Shown piece by piece: positions 1 to 6,127 of a stretch of 10,345 nt of DNA (the first letter of the stretch is position 1; each line of letters begins with the position of its first letter). A program made the translations under genes and the position numbers. Below the pieces are notes generated by a model. That model was given only the letters and a program-made list of their open reading frames with translations. It had not been told where the DNA came from and searched no databases. This DNA is from Cyanobacteria bacterium UBA11370. GTDB taxonomy: Bacteria > Cyanobacteriota > Cyanobacteriia > Cyanobacteriales > Coleofasciculaceae. The stretch lies in the NCBI GenBank assembly GCA_003486645.1, contig DNGI01000498.1, positions 1 to 10,345 on the forward strand, in the 5' to 3' direction.

Positions 1-1
1 A

Positions 2-45
2 TTCTCAGATGGGTGAGGTACACTTAATTTTCTTCCCCACTCCCC
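2..45 (+). repeat. Half copy of a dispersed intergenic repeat
   Basis: Bases 12-45 are the exact reverse complement of 5592-5625 (34 of 34). Extending outward to 2-45 versus 5592-5635 gives 42 of 44 matches. The shared segment runs from a TTCTCA end through GAGGTACACTTAATTTTC into a CCCCACTCCCC tract. This copy appears to be only one arm: the second arm present at 5536-5570 is not recognisable after base 48. It lies just past the 3' end of the leftward RDD-pentapeptide gene. Confidence 0.85.
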
Positions 46-73
46 CACGCCTAGTTTTAACAATAACTTTATT

Positions 74-2299
74 TCAAGGACATTCAGGATGATGACCACC
101 ATTAGCGCAGATATAGTCCAGTTGCTCCGCATCTAAATGTTTCGCATGAGTAAAATTAACGCCCTGCACCCGTGTACCCGATGTTGCTGTGGGTGGCTTT
201 TTAATAAACTCAGTCGATTCAATGGGTGTAGCTACCGTAAATCTTGCTCCACGAAAATCCGTTCCTGTTAGATTCGCCCCTCGTAAATCCGCAAGGCTTA
301 AATCCGTATTCCGAAGCTTGGCATTTTGAAGTTGAGCATTAGTGAAATTCGCTCTAACCAGTTTAGTGAAACTTAAGTCCGCATCTCGCAACTTCGCATT
401 ACTGAAATTAGCGCCAGAAAGATTTGCCCCTTGCCAGTTCGATTGAGTCAGATCCGCGAACGCAAACTCCGCTCCTACTGCCCTTACTTGTCCTAAACTA
501 GCTCCATGCAAATTAACAAGAGTTAACTTAGCTTCCCCTAAATCAGCTCCCGTCAAGCTAGCATTTTCTAATACGGCTCGGCTTAAATCCGCACTAATTA
601 ACTGAGCGCTACTCAAATTAGCATCAATCAGGTAGCTATCTGATAAGTTGGCATGGTTAAGACTTGCTCGGATAAAATTGCTGCGATTCATCACCACATG
701 ATTGAGAATCGCGCCTGTAAAATCAGCCTCTTTCAGTTCAGCACCACTCAAATCCGCAATCCAATCATCGTAAGTGCCCCAGCGTTCATCCTCACCAGCA
801 CCGTAGAAGCGGCTATGCTGGAAACTAGCCCCCGCCAAATTTGCAGAGCGAAAGTTGATTCCGGATAGGTCGAGATGATCCAAAACTAAGATAAATGGCG
901 CTAATCCACTCCCTGTCTGACTGAGATCGGTACGGCTAAGGTCAGCATTATGGAGTTGACTCCCGTAAATGGTGAGAATTTTGGCGATCGCTCGATTCGT
1001 CGCCCGTTGTCGCCACGCAATCAATTGCTGCTCTCTGGGTGTACCCCGACGAGCTAGAGTTTGTTGGTCATTTTGCAACGATTGATTCAAGTGTCGCAGG
1101 ACAGGTAACGCCTCTGGCCCTTTACTCACTAACGCTTGCTGGATAGCATCAATCAAGCTAGGGGTCTTTTCCTGACCTAATAAATCGACTAAAAAAGGCA
1201 GCGCACGAGTATCATCTTGCCGTGCTAGGGCTAGAATTGCACCTTGTCGTTCTTCGGTGGCGGTAGCTGAGGTGGAACTCAATTGCTTCACCAACGCTAG
1301 AAATACTTCGTCGTTTTGCTGTTTGAATTGTCGCTGATTCGTCTGACTTTGAATATATACTTGAGTCCCGACAAAGGTTCCCAGTACCGAAGTCATCCCC
1401 GCAAACGATACCATGACCAGTGTCAAACCTGGATGGCGGCGCATCCACAACCATAAACTCGGCGATCGCGGTGGGGGTGCTTGAGAGGTTAATACAATAG
1501 TGGTTACGGTTTTACCATTCCCGTTTCCGTTCCCACTCCCGTTGTCGGGTGAATGCCAACCATTTTCTACTTCTAGGGTAACGGATGGGTTGTTGCCGAC
1601 GACAGACCAGTCCTCAAACGGTTCCGAATAGGATGGCAAGGGTCGATTTGCCTTCAAAACATAGGTTCCGGCGAGTCGATCATGCACAGTGCGGTATCGG
1701 GGATGAAATAAAGCGCTTGCACTTTCTGCCAATAGCATTACTCCCGCTAGTCCCAGTAAAATCCCAAAGTCAGGAAACGCACCTGTGTAACGCCAGAGTA
1801 AATACGCTGTTCCCACGGGCCATCCCCAGCGTCCCACCGCCTCCCGCCAAAGGGCACGAATCAACCCAGGCGGTGTACCATAAGCGCTAACGACCCGAAC
1901 ACCGAACCAACGTTTGGGCGTGGTTTGACCTGTTTTGGCTAACAGATAAACTTGCCAACTCACAACCCCAATCGGCATCACTAAGGCTATACACCAGAAT
2001 AGATTAGTCAGAGGTGCAACCTCCCGATTTAACCTTGCTCGTGGATACGCTAAGGTTTTAGCGATCGCGTCTTCGGTGGAGGCAACCACTGGGTTTAGGG
2101 GCACGCGATCGACCTGAGAGTGGTCTTTGGCATACCATCCAATGGTGTAAGGGAGCAAGGCACTCGCCCCGACTAGAGACACTTCCAACACAACTGCCGC
2201 ACACCGTCGCATCACCAGGGGTAAAGCCCGATGCAGTCGCCGTGGAAATGACCGACTAACCTCTTGATTTTTGACTCGTTTTATGGTAGGGGTAGTCAT
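74..2299 (-). CDS. RDD-domain membrane protein with HEAT-like segment and pentapeptide repeats
   Basis: This is a composite membrane protein of 741 residues. Residues about 25-215 form an RDD domain: an arginine-containing first helix, a GQTTPKRWFGVRVV stretch near 124-137 matching the family's GQT-G-K--G-RVV motif, and HDRLAGTYVL near 204-213. A Ser/Gly/Asn linker (about 250-261, NGSGNGNGNG) is followed by a transmembrane helix at about 289-316. A helical segment at about 344-403 (ALARQDDTRALPFLVDLLG type) resembles HEAT repeats. From about 448 to 690 it is a pentapeptide-repeat stack of A(D/N)LS/T units, ending in a short tail HHPECP. RDD proteins are membrane proteins of mostly unknown or transport-related role, and pentapeptide helices are protein-binding scaffolds. 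I infer a membrane-anchored scaffold; no catalytic motif is visible. I chose the ATG at 2299 over the TTG two codons upstream. It lies 35 bases after the 98-aa membrane gene, probably in one transcript. Confidence 0.85.
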   Translation of the reverse strand: MTTPTIKRVKNQEVSRSFPRRLHRALPLVMRRCAAVVLEVSLVGASALLPYTIGWYAKDHSQVDRVPLNPVVASTEDAIAKTLAYPRARLNREVAPLTNLFWCIALVMPIGVVSWQVYLLAKTGQTTPKRWFGVRVVSAYGTPPGLIRALWREAVGRWGWPVGTAYLLWRYTGAFPDFGILLGLAGVMLLAESASALFHPRYRTVHDRLAGTYVLKANRPLPSYSEPFEDWSVVGNNPSVTLEVENGWHSPDNGSGNGNGNGKTVTTIVLTSQAPPPRSPSLWLWMRRHPGLTLVMVSFAGMTSVLGTFVGTQVYIQSQTNQRQFKQQNDEVFLALVKQLSSTSATATEERQGAILALARQDDTRALPFLVDLLGQEKTPSLIDAIQQALVSKGPEALPVLRHLNQSLQNDQQTLARRGTPREQQLIAWRQRATNRAIAKILTIYGSQLHNADLSRTDLSQTGSGLAPFILVLDHLDLSGINFRSANLAGASFQHSRFYGAGEDERWGTYDDWIADLSGAELKEADFTGAILNHVVMNRSNFIRASLNHANLSDSYLIDANLSSAQLISADLSRAVLENASLTGADLGEAKLTLVNLHGASLGQVRAVGAEFAFADLTQSNWQGANLSGANFSNAKLRDADLSFTKLVRANFTNAQLQNAKLRNTDLSLADLRGANLTGTDFRGARFTVATPIESTEFIKKPPTATSGTRVQGVNFTHAKHLDAEQLDYICANGGHHPECP

Positions 2300-2334
2300 G
2301 TTCAAATCTCACGCCACGATCAAGGGGTTTAAAC

Positions 2335-2631
2335 TTACTTCTGGGATTGAGAAGTAATGAAGAACTTATACACCAAGTAGAGAATAGTTCCTAATAGGGT
2401 CAGAGTGATCAGCGAGGCGACGAGTTGAAATACGCTTCTTAAAAGCGAGAAAGCCATGCTAACTCCGACAATACCTACCACAACTTTACCAACGGTTGGT
2501 AAGGTATTAAACCACTGGCTCACTTGATTTAATATTGACTTCACAGGTTGAGAGTCAGCGAAACCCTTTTGTAAGATTTTCCAGGGCTGAGTTTCTGTGG
2601 AGGGGGGGTTGGTATCTTTGTTAATGTCCAT
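2335..2631 (-). CDS. Small two-helix membrane protein of unknown function
   Basis: This 98-residue protein is not recognised by name. Residues 1-44 are polar and predicted cytosolic or peripheral (TETQPWKILQKGF, then VKSILNQVSQWFNTLP, which looks amphipathic). They are followed by two hydrophobic segments at about 45-62 (VGKVVVGIVGVSMAFSLL) and 67-91 (VFQLVASLITLTLLGTILYL), then a short polar tail. The compact hairpin layout resembles small conserved cyanobacterial membrane proteins. The ATG is preceded by AACCTAGAG, a weak ribosome site. The stop codon lies 35 bases upstream of the ATG of the RDD-pentapeptide gene on the same strand, so co-transcription is likely and a functional link with that membrane protein is a reasonable inference. 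Gene reality is supported by the clean membrane topology and normal composition, not by a known family. Confidence 0.75.
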   Translation of the reverse strand: MDINKDTNPPSTETQPWKILQKGFADSQPVKSILNQVSQWFNTLPTVGKVVVGIVGVSMAFSLLRSVFQLVASLITLTLLGTILYLVYKFFITSQSQK

Positions 2632-2753
2632 CTCTAGGTTCTAAACTCTGCAAACGTGGTTGGGATTGTCTTGAGCCTTGATTCAGTGGATTCACGGTTA
2701 TGCGATCGCTTCCGTATTTCCACTCTGGTTTTGTTTTAGCATTGTCTCACAAT

Positions 2754-2789
2754 GGGGAGTGAGGGAGATGGGGAGAGGGGGGAAAGGGG
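2754..2789 (+). repeat. Purine-rich G-run tract (G-quadruplex pattern)
   Basis: Six runs of three or more G (2754-2757, 2763-2765, 2770-2773, 2777-2782, 2786-2789 and their joins) are separated by 3-5 bases, fitting the G3+N1-7 quadruplex pattern on the plus strand. It lies between the divergent genes at 2631 and 3392. Three similar tracts occur elsewhere in the window, all in non-coding DNA. Confidence 0.7.
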
Positions 2790-2947
2790 TTTAACAGGAA
2801 TGTTGCCTAACGGAATACTATGAAATTTAAATGCCACGGCAGCTTAGAATTCTGCGGGATTTCTCCGGGTTCCTTACAATATCTTTAAACATTCTTCATC
2901 AATTCTTTACAGAAAACTCCAAAAATCTCCAGACTAATCCGGTTGAG

Positions 2948-2978
2948 TTGCGTAAAATAATAGGTAAGTCCTTATACT
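2948..2978 (+). promoter_or_regulatory. Possible sigma-70-type promoter
   Basis: TTGCGT at 2948-2953 and TATACT at 2973-2978 are near-consensus -35 and -10 hexamers, but the 19-base spacer is longer than ideal. If used, it would give the gene at 3392 a leader of about 400 bases containing the palindromes at 3063-3267, or drive a separate small RNA. This is a sequence match only. Confidence 0.25.
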
Positions 2979-3194
2979 TATACGAAGAGAAACAACCGAA
3001 AGACCATTAAACAAGCTGTGATGAGAGGTTTGCCTTCACTGTAGATAAAAACGACACTTTCTTAGCCCCTAGGGGTTAGCCTCTACACTCTCTCTATTCG
3101 CCATTTGCCCTTACTTTTTAAGGTTAGCTTGTTGGACTTTGTAAGTAGAGCAGGAGTAAGAGGGCATAACAAGAATAACGTCTTTAGTGTTTCA

Positions 3195-3208
3195 GTTACC
3201 TAGGTAAC
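3195..3208. repeat. Perfect 14-bp palindrome GTTACCTAGGTAAC
   Basis: This is a perfect palindrome centred on CCTAGG. Two further CCTAGG-centred inverted repeats flank it, at 3063-3078 (CCCCTAGGGG core) and 3253-3267 (TTAACC-CTA-GGTTAA). All lie within 330 bases upstream of the gene at 3392, so they are candidate operator sites or RNA hairpins. Confidence 0.5.
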
Positions 3209-3391
3209 AGTTTATTTATTAACACTCCTTTAAAACAAGAAACAGCGAATTGTTAACCCTAGGTTAATCAAGCCAATCGGTGGAACAAATCACTGATAAC
3301 CTCCTTCTCAAGCTTAAAGATTTGAGCAAAGACTATCCCTTGCCTGTAGATAAATAATAATCGAAAAAACTGCCTGATGGTATAACTTTCC

Positions 3392-3901
3392 ATGACAGAG
3401 CGTGCCCTGATCCGGAGACCAATTGTTCAACCGACTGAAATCCTGACTCAGTTACAAACTGGGCAACTCCTAGTCGTTAATGGCGATCGCGGTAATGCTA
3501 TTATTATCTGCCATCGCCATCATGCAGAAATAGCAGGACCCGGTGCTGCTGTCGGTGGTTCTTTTGTTGATATTGATTGTCGCCGAGTCATTCCCATCGG
3601 CAAAGTTTCTTTAGTTTATCCCGAATCTTATTCTCAACGACAGAAAGCTTGGCTGATCAGGCAGCGATGGAATTTATTTACTCAACATATCATGAAGAAT
3701 CACGTGCCGCTAGACCGTGCTAATCATCTATTAATGATGCTTTACAAATACTTTGATCGTCAATTAATTGAGCAACTTCCTGACGAAATCATTGCCCAAC
3801 TTATCGGAGTTTTACCAAAAACAATACGGATCATGCGTCAATCTGAAACCTCTCAGCAACAGCAGGCATTACAAAACTCTGAACTCGTCGTTGCTATTTA
3901 A
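3392..3901 (+). CDS. Hypothetical protein of unknown function
   Basis: This 169-residue soluble protein has no family I can name. Residues 1-75 look beta-rich (LVVNGDRGNAIIICHRHH, then GSFVDIDCRRVIPIGKVSLVYP) with a Gly/Ala-rich turn AGPGAAVGGS. Residues 80-148 look helical (RQKAWLIRQRWNLF, then HLLMMLYKYFDRQLIEQLPDEIIAQLIGVLPKTIRIMRQ). The C-terminus has a Gln-rich stretch. No signal peptide, membrane helix or catalytic motif is evident. The paired histidines and cysteines (CHRHH, DCRR) might bind metal, but that is a guess. A HIP1 site lies inside the gene (3483-3490). No Shine-Dalgarno sequence precedes the ATG. It sits alone, rightward, after a long palindrome-rich upstream region, and converges on petL. 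The two-part layout and normal codon use make it a believable gene. Confidence 0.75.
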   Translation: MTERALIRRPIVQPTEILTQLQTGQLLVVNGDRGNAIIICHRHHAEIAGPGAAVGGSFVDIDCRRVIPIGKVSLVYPESYSQRQKAWLIRQRWNLFTQHIMKNHVPLDRANHLLMMLYKYFDRQLIEQLPDEIIAQLIGVLPKTIRIMRQSETSQQQQALQNSELVVAI

Positions 3902-3977
3902 TCGTCTTCGGAATTAAATACTAAACCTTAATTGACTCCCTCCGTTACCTTAGCTAACTGATAATAGATAAAAAATA

Positions 3978-4005
3978 CACGGATTAACTTTAAAATTAAT
4001 CCGTG
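3978..4005 (-). terminator. Rho-independent terminator of petL, possibly bidirectional
   Basis: Perfect 10-base arms CACGGATTAA (3978-3987) and TTAATCCGTG (3996-4005) surround an 8-base loop. Read leftward, the hairpin is followed by a T-rich run (complement of the A run at 3971-3975), which fits a terminator for petL 57 bases downstream of its stop. Read rightward it lies 76 bases after the hypothetical gene but lacks a T run, so termination in that direction would be weaker. Confidence 0.7.
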
Positions 4006-4061
4006 CATCTAGGTATTCCCCGTTGTGTGCTGAGGGGAGATAGCGATCGCCTCTAACGCCT

Positions 4062-4163
4062 CTAAATCAACTTGACCGCCTTAAGACCAAAAAATAGCAC
4101 TAGGGCAACCCCTGTAGCACCACCGAGGATTAAAAAGTAAGCGATAATTCCAGATCCAGACAT
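4062..4163 (-). CDS. petL: Cytochrome b6f complex subunit 6 (PetL)
   Basis: This 33-residue gene is too short for routine ORF calling. It encodes a single hydrophobic helix from about residue 6 to 26 (IIAYFLILGG, then VALVLFFGL), with a short basic end LKAVKLI. Length, one-helix topology and the K-KLI terminus match PetL, the small peripheral subunit that helps stabilise the dimeric cytochrome b6f complex in thylakoid membranes. Published cyanobacterial PetL sequences end similarly (for example IKSIKLI). A good ribosome site, GGAG, lies 8 bases before the ATG (complement of 4172-4175), and a strong hairpin with T-run follows the gene. It is divergent from aroB with 93 bases between the starts. 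Other one-helix photosynthetic subunits (PetG, PetM, PetN, Psb30, PsaM) fit worse by remembered sequence. Confidence 0.8.
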   Translation of the reverse strand: MSGSGIIAYFLILGGATGVALVLFFGLKAVKLI

Positions 4164-4171
4164 TTACATTT

Positions 4172-4175
4172 CTCC
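4172..4175 (-). promoter_or_regulatory. Ribosome binding site of petL
   Basis: On the minus strand GGAG stands 8 bases before the ATG at 4163. A nearer upstream ATG is immediately followed by TAA, so it cannot be the start. This supports translation of the short petL frame. Confidence 0.6.
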
Positions 4176-4214
4176 ACAAATCGTCCTATTAGTCCATTGA
4201 ACCATTTAGTGGGA

Positions 4215-4220
4215 TAGAAT
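4215..4220 (+). promoter_or_regulatory. Possible -10 element of aroB
   Basis: TAGAAT at 4215-4220 matches a -10 hexamer 37 bases before the preferred aroB start. A TTGAAC at 4197-4202 is too close (12-base spacer) to be its -35 partner, so the assignment is weak. Confidence 0.25.
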
Positions 4221-4256
4221 ACAGCCCACGGTTGCATGGGAAAAAGGGTTTTGGCA

Positions 4257-5354
4257 ATGAAGTCTGTAATTTGTGTTGATGTAGTGCCCCAGTCTTATGA
4301 TATTGCGATCGCACCAGGCGGGTTAGATGATCTGGGTGTGTGGATGAGTCGTTTGAAACTGGGGAAGAAGGTGTTAGTGGTATCGAATCCCGCAATTTTT
4401 CGCCGCTATGGAGAGAGTGCGATCGCTGGGTTGAAGTTAGTCGGGTACGATGTCTCTAGCTGCACCCTACCCCCTGGAGAACGTTACAAAACCCTCAACT
4501 CCCTCCAAAAAATCTACGATGCAGCGCTAAAACACCCCCTAGAACGTTCTTCCACCATGGTAGCGTTGGGAGGGGGGGTGATTGGGGATATGACCGGGTT
4601 TGCAGCGGCGACTTGGTTGCGGGGAATTAATGTGGTACAAGTCCCGACATCCCTGTTAGCGATGGTGGATGCATCAATTGGGGGTAAAACAGGTGTCAAT
4701 CATCCCCAGGGGAAAAACTTGATTGGTGCATTTCATCAACCGCGATTTGTATTAATCGATCCCCAGGTATTAAAAACCTTACCACCACGAGAATTTCGAG
4801 CGGGGATGGCAGAAGTCATTAAGTACGGTATTATCTGGGATGCTGAACTATTCGCTAAACTGGAGGAAGCGAAGCGTCTTGACCAAATGCGTTATGTGAA
4901 TGAGGAGTTATTATCCTTGATTCTCTCCTGTTCCTGCCAAGCCAAAGCTGATGTCGTTAGTCAAGATGAGAAAGAAGCTGGGTTGAGAGCAATTCTTAAT
5001 TATGGTCACACCATTGGTCATGCGGTGGAAAGTTTGACAGGGTATAAGGTATTCAATCATGGAGAAGCCGTTGCAATTGGCATGGTAGCCGCCGGAGAGA
5101 TTGCTGTTAAACTTCAGATGTGGCAATCTGATGAAGCAAAACGCCAGAATGCTTTGATTGAGAAAACTGGATTACCCACAAAATTACCTGGAGGATTGGA
5201 TATTGACGCAATTCTCGATACTCTGCAAACGGATAAGAAGGTGAAAGAGGGGAAGGTGAGATTTGTTCTACCGACTAAGATCGGGGTGGTAACAATAACA
5301 GATCAAGTCCCATCCGATGTGATTCGGCACGTATTACAACAAATGCAGCCTTGA
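4257..5354 (+). CDS. aroB: 3-dehydroquinate synthase
   Basis: AroB converts 3-deoxy-D-arabino-heptulosonate 7-phosphate to 3-dehydroquinate, the second step of the shikimate pathway, using bound NAD+ and a divalent metal in the cytosol. The 365-residue product shows the NAD-binding glycine loop GGGVIGD at 105-111, the substrate loop [14 protein letters not shown] at 136-149, and the metal ligands expected in this family: E186 in [10 protein letters not shown]251 in NYGHTIGH and H268 in [11 protein letters not shown]144 and N148 of the substrate site are present. Length is typical of the family. I chose the ATG at 4257 because MKSVICVDV, then [10 protein letters not shown] aligns with remembered cyanobacterial AroB N-termini. 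The ATG at 4236 would add seven residues overlapping the purine-rich GGAAAAAGGG, which may serve as the ribosome site. It stands alone, divergent from petL. Confidence 0.95.
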   Translation: MKSVICVDVVPQSYDIAIAPGGLDDLGVWMSRLKLGKKVLVVSNPAIFRRYGESAIAGLKLVGYDVSSCTLPPGERYKTLNSLQKIYDAALKHPLERSSTMVALGGGVIGDMTGFAAATWLRGINVVQVPTSLLAMVDASIGGKTGVNHPQGKNLIGAFHQPRFVLIDPQVLKTLPPREFRAGMAEVIKYGIIWDAELFAKLEEAKRLDQMRYVNEELLSLILSCSCQAKADVVSQDEKEAGLRAILNYGHTIGHAVESLTGYKVFNHGEAVAIGMVAAGEIAVKLQMWQSDEAKRQNALIEKTGLPTKLPGGLDIDAILDTLQTDKKVKEGKVRFVLPTKIGVVTITDQVPSDVIRHVLQQMQP

Positions 5355-5359
5355 TCAAT

Positions 5360-5399
5360 AAAAAACCCCGGTAGGGATGATCTGGTTAACCCCACCGGG
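5360..5399 (-). terminator. Hairpin terminator facing left, at the 3' end of aroB
   Basis: CCCGGT (5367-5372) pairs with ACCGGG (5394-5399), and GGG (5374-5376) with CCC (5390-5392), across one mismatch and a 13-base loop. The A run 5360-5365 becomes a T run after the hairpin when read on the minus strand, so the intrinsic-terminator form faces leftward. Read rightward the stem begins 13 bases after the aroB stop but has no T run, so it may end aroB only weakly. No minus-strand gene is visible to its right. Confidence 0.6.
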
Positions 5400-5535
5400 C
5401 AGTCAATGGTCAACTTGCTTTCTCCATCTTGCAGCCAGTGAGAATCAGAAAGCATCCGTAATTCTAAGGAATTGAGGAATTTTAGGAGTCCAGACTTTAA
5501 GGAATTCTACGGTTTTGTTAAGCAATGTATGGCAC

Positions 5536-5635
5536 TTCTCAATTCGATGAGGTACAAATTTCTAAGTTTTGGGAAGTGGGAAGTGGGGAGTGGGGAGTGG
5601 GGAAGAAAATTAAGTGTACCTCACCTATTTGAGAA
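5536..5635. repeat. MITE-like palindromic intergenic element with G-rich core
   Basis: The ends are imperfect inverted repeats: 5536-5555 begins TTCTCAA and ends GAGGTAC, and the reverse complement of 5616-5635 matches it at 17 of 20 bases. Between them lies a G-rich core (5571-5595 and on to 5602) made of GGGAAGT/GGGGAGT heptamers. The element is 100 bases long, codes for nothing, and shares 34 identical bases with the start of the window in inverted orientation. No clear target-site duplication is seen. Confidence 0.65.
5571..5602 (+). repeat. Tandem heptamer GGGAAGT/GGGGAGT tract (G-quadruplex pattern)
   Basis: Five G runs (5571-5573, 5578-5580, 5585-5588, 5592-5595, 5599-5602) recur at seven-base spacing. 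This is a short tandem heptamer repeat that also fits a G-quadruplex pattern. It forms the core of the 5536-5635 element. Confidence 0.8.
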
Positions 5636-5985
5636 AGGCTATATATATTGACATCATTGACCTATTCAGCTATAGACTGCAAAGGGTCTCCAGATCCACG
5701 CTGTATGCAGTTGATGATCGCAACTGAGTTAAGGCTAAAATGAGGAGTCAATGGACTAGCGAATAGATGAATTGGTAGATCTTTCATGTTATTAGTTTAT
5801 AGCAACTTAGTACTCTTAGTTTAAGTTTAAAATCCCTGTCTATATATTATTCTAGAGGGTGACTCTTACTTCCTGAATTCTTACCCAGTGCCAATCTTGA
5901 CAAACTCTTTAAATGAAAGGACTATTGAGGGGAGGTAATCCGAGTAAAATATTTACAGACCTTAGTCTAATAGAGTCTCCCAAAT

Positions 5986-6045
5986 AGTTTTCAGCGAGGA
6001 GAAAGAGGTTACGTAGTTCAGCCATCAGACCAAAATCTGAAAACT
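5986..6045 (+). repeat. Inverted repeat in the cysC upstream region
   Basis: AGTTTTCAG (5986-5994) and CTGAAAACT (6037-6045) are perfect 9-base inverted repeats separated by 42 bases, ending 82 bases before the cysC start. They could form a leader stem-loop or flank a regulator site. Neither role is shown. Confidence 0.45.
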
Positions 6046-6110
6046 GGTGAGTAGAAAGCTTTTTCATCCAACCAGAAACTATTCGTTGATGAAGGAGACA
6101 AAAAAAATAG

Positions 6111-6116
6111 CAGGAG
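6111..6116 (+). promoter_or_regulatory. Ribosome binding site deciding the cysC start
   Basis: CAGGAG at 6111-6116 is followed 11 bases later by the ATG at 6128. The upstream candidates GTG 6047 and ATG 6089 lack as good a site, and the ATG at 6089 would add a poorly conserved, lysine-rich extension. Confidence 0.55.
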
Positions 6117-6127
6117 AAAAGAGTGCA

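Larger units (their letters stand above)
2632..3391. other. 760-base gene-free region with G-rich tract and several palindromes
   Basis: No coding region is supported here. The left part is the upstream region of the leftward 98-aa gene and holds a HIP1 site (2702-2709) and a G-rich tract (2754-2789). The right part, upstream of the rightward gene at 3392, holds a possible promoter (2948-2978) and a series of inverted repeats: TAGCCCCTAGGGGTTA at 3063-3078, a stem of 3107-3116 with 3155-3166, GTTACCTAGGTAAC at 3195-3208, and TTAACC/GGTTAA at 3253-3267. The 11-mer CTGTAGATAAA occurs at both 3039-3049 and 3344-3354. A long structured 5' leader or a small RNA is possible but unproven. Confidence 0.6.
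5355..6127. other. 773-base gene-free region: terminator, repeat element, cysC leader
   Basis: No protein-coding frame is convincing on either strand. From left to right it holds a leftward-facing hairpin terminator (5360-5399), a weak inverted repeat of 5456-5464 with 5502-5512 followed by TTTTGTT, the MITE-like palindromic element (5536-5635), AT-rich DNA, and the upstream region of cysC with a 9-base inverted repeat (5986-6045). No tRNA signature or known riboswitch was seen. Confidence 0.6.

Noticed and set aside
3280..3357. 25-codon GTG frame (MEQITDNLLLKLKDLSKDYP-like)
   Set aside because: It looks faintly protein-like but has no ribosome site, is very short, and is out of frame with the gene at 3392. 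Too weak to list.
4236..4256. Upstream ATG start for aroB
   Set aside because: It adds seven residues absent from remembered cyanobacterial AroB N-termini and overlaps the purine-rich sequence likely to be the ribosome site for the ATG at 4257.
4189..4395. 68-codon minus-strand frame over the start of aroB
   Set aside because: It is opposite a well-supported gene, and its low-complexity product has no recognisable features.
2..5635. Composite transposon bounded by the 34-bp inverted repeats
   Set aside because: No transposase or cargo-type genes lie between the repeats, and the enclosed genes are housekeeping (aroB, petL). Dispersed repeats explain it better.
6047..6127. Longer cysC frame starting at GTG 6047 or ATG 6089
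   Set aside because: The extension is not typical of CysC, and a better ribosome site precedes the ATG at 6128.
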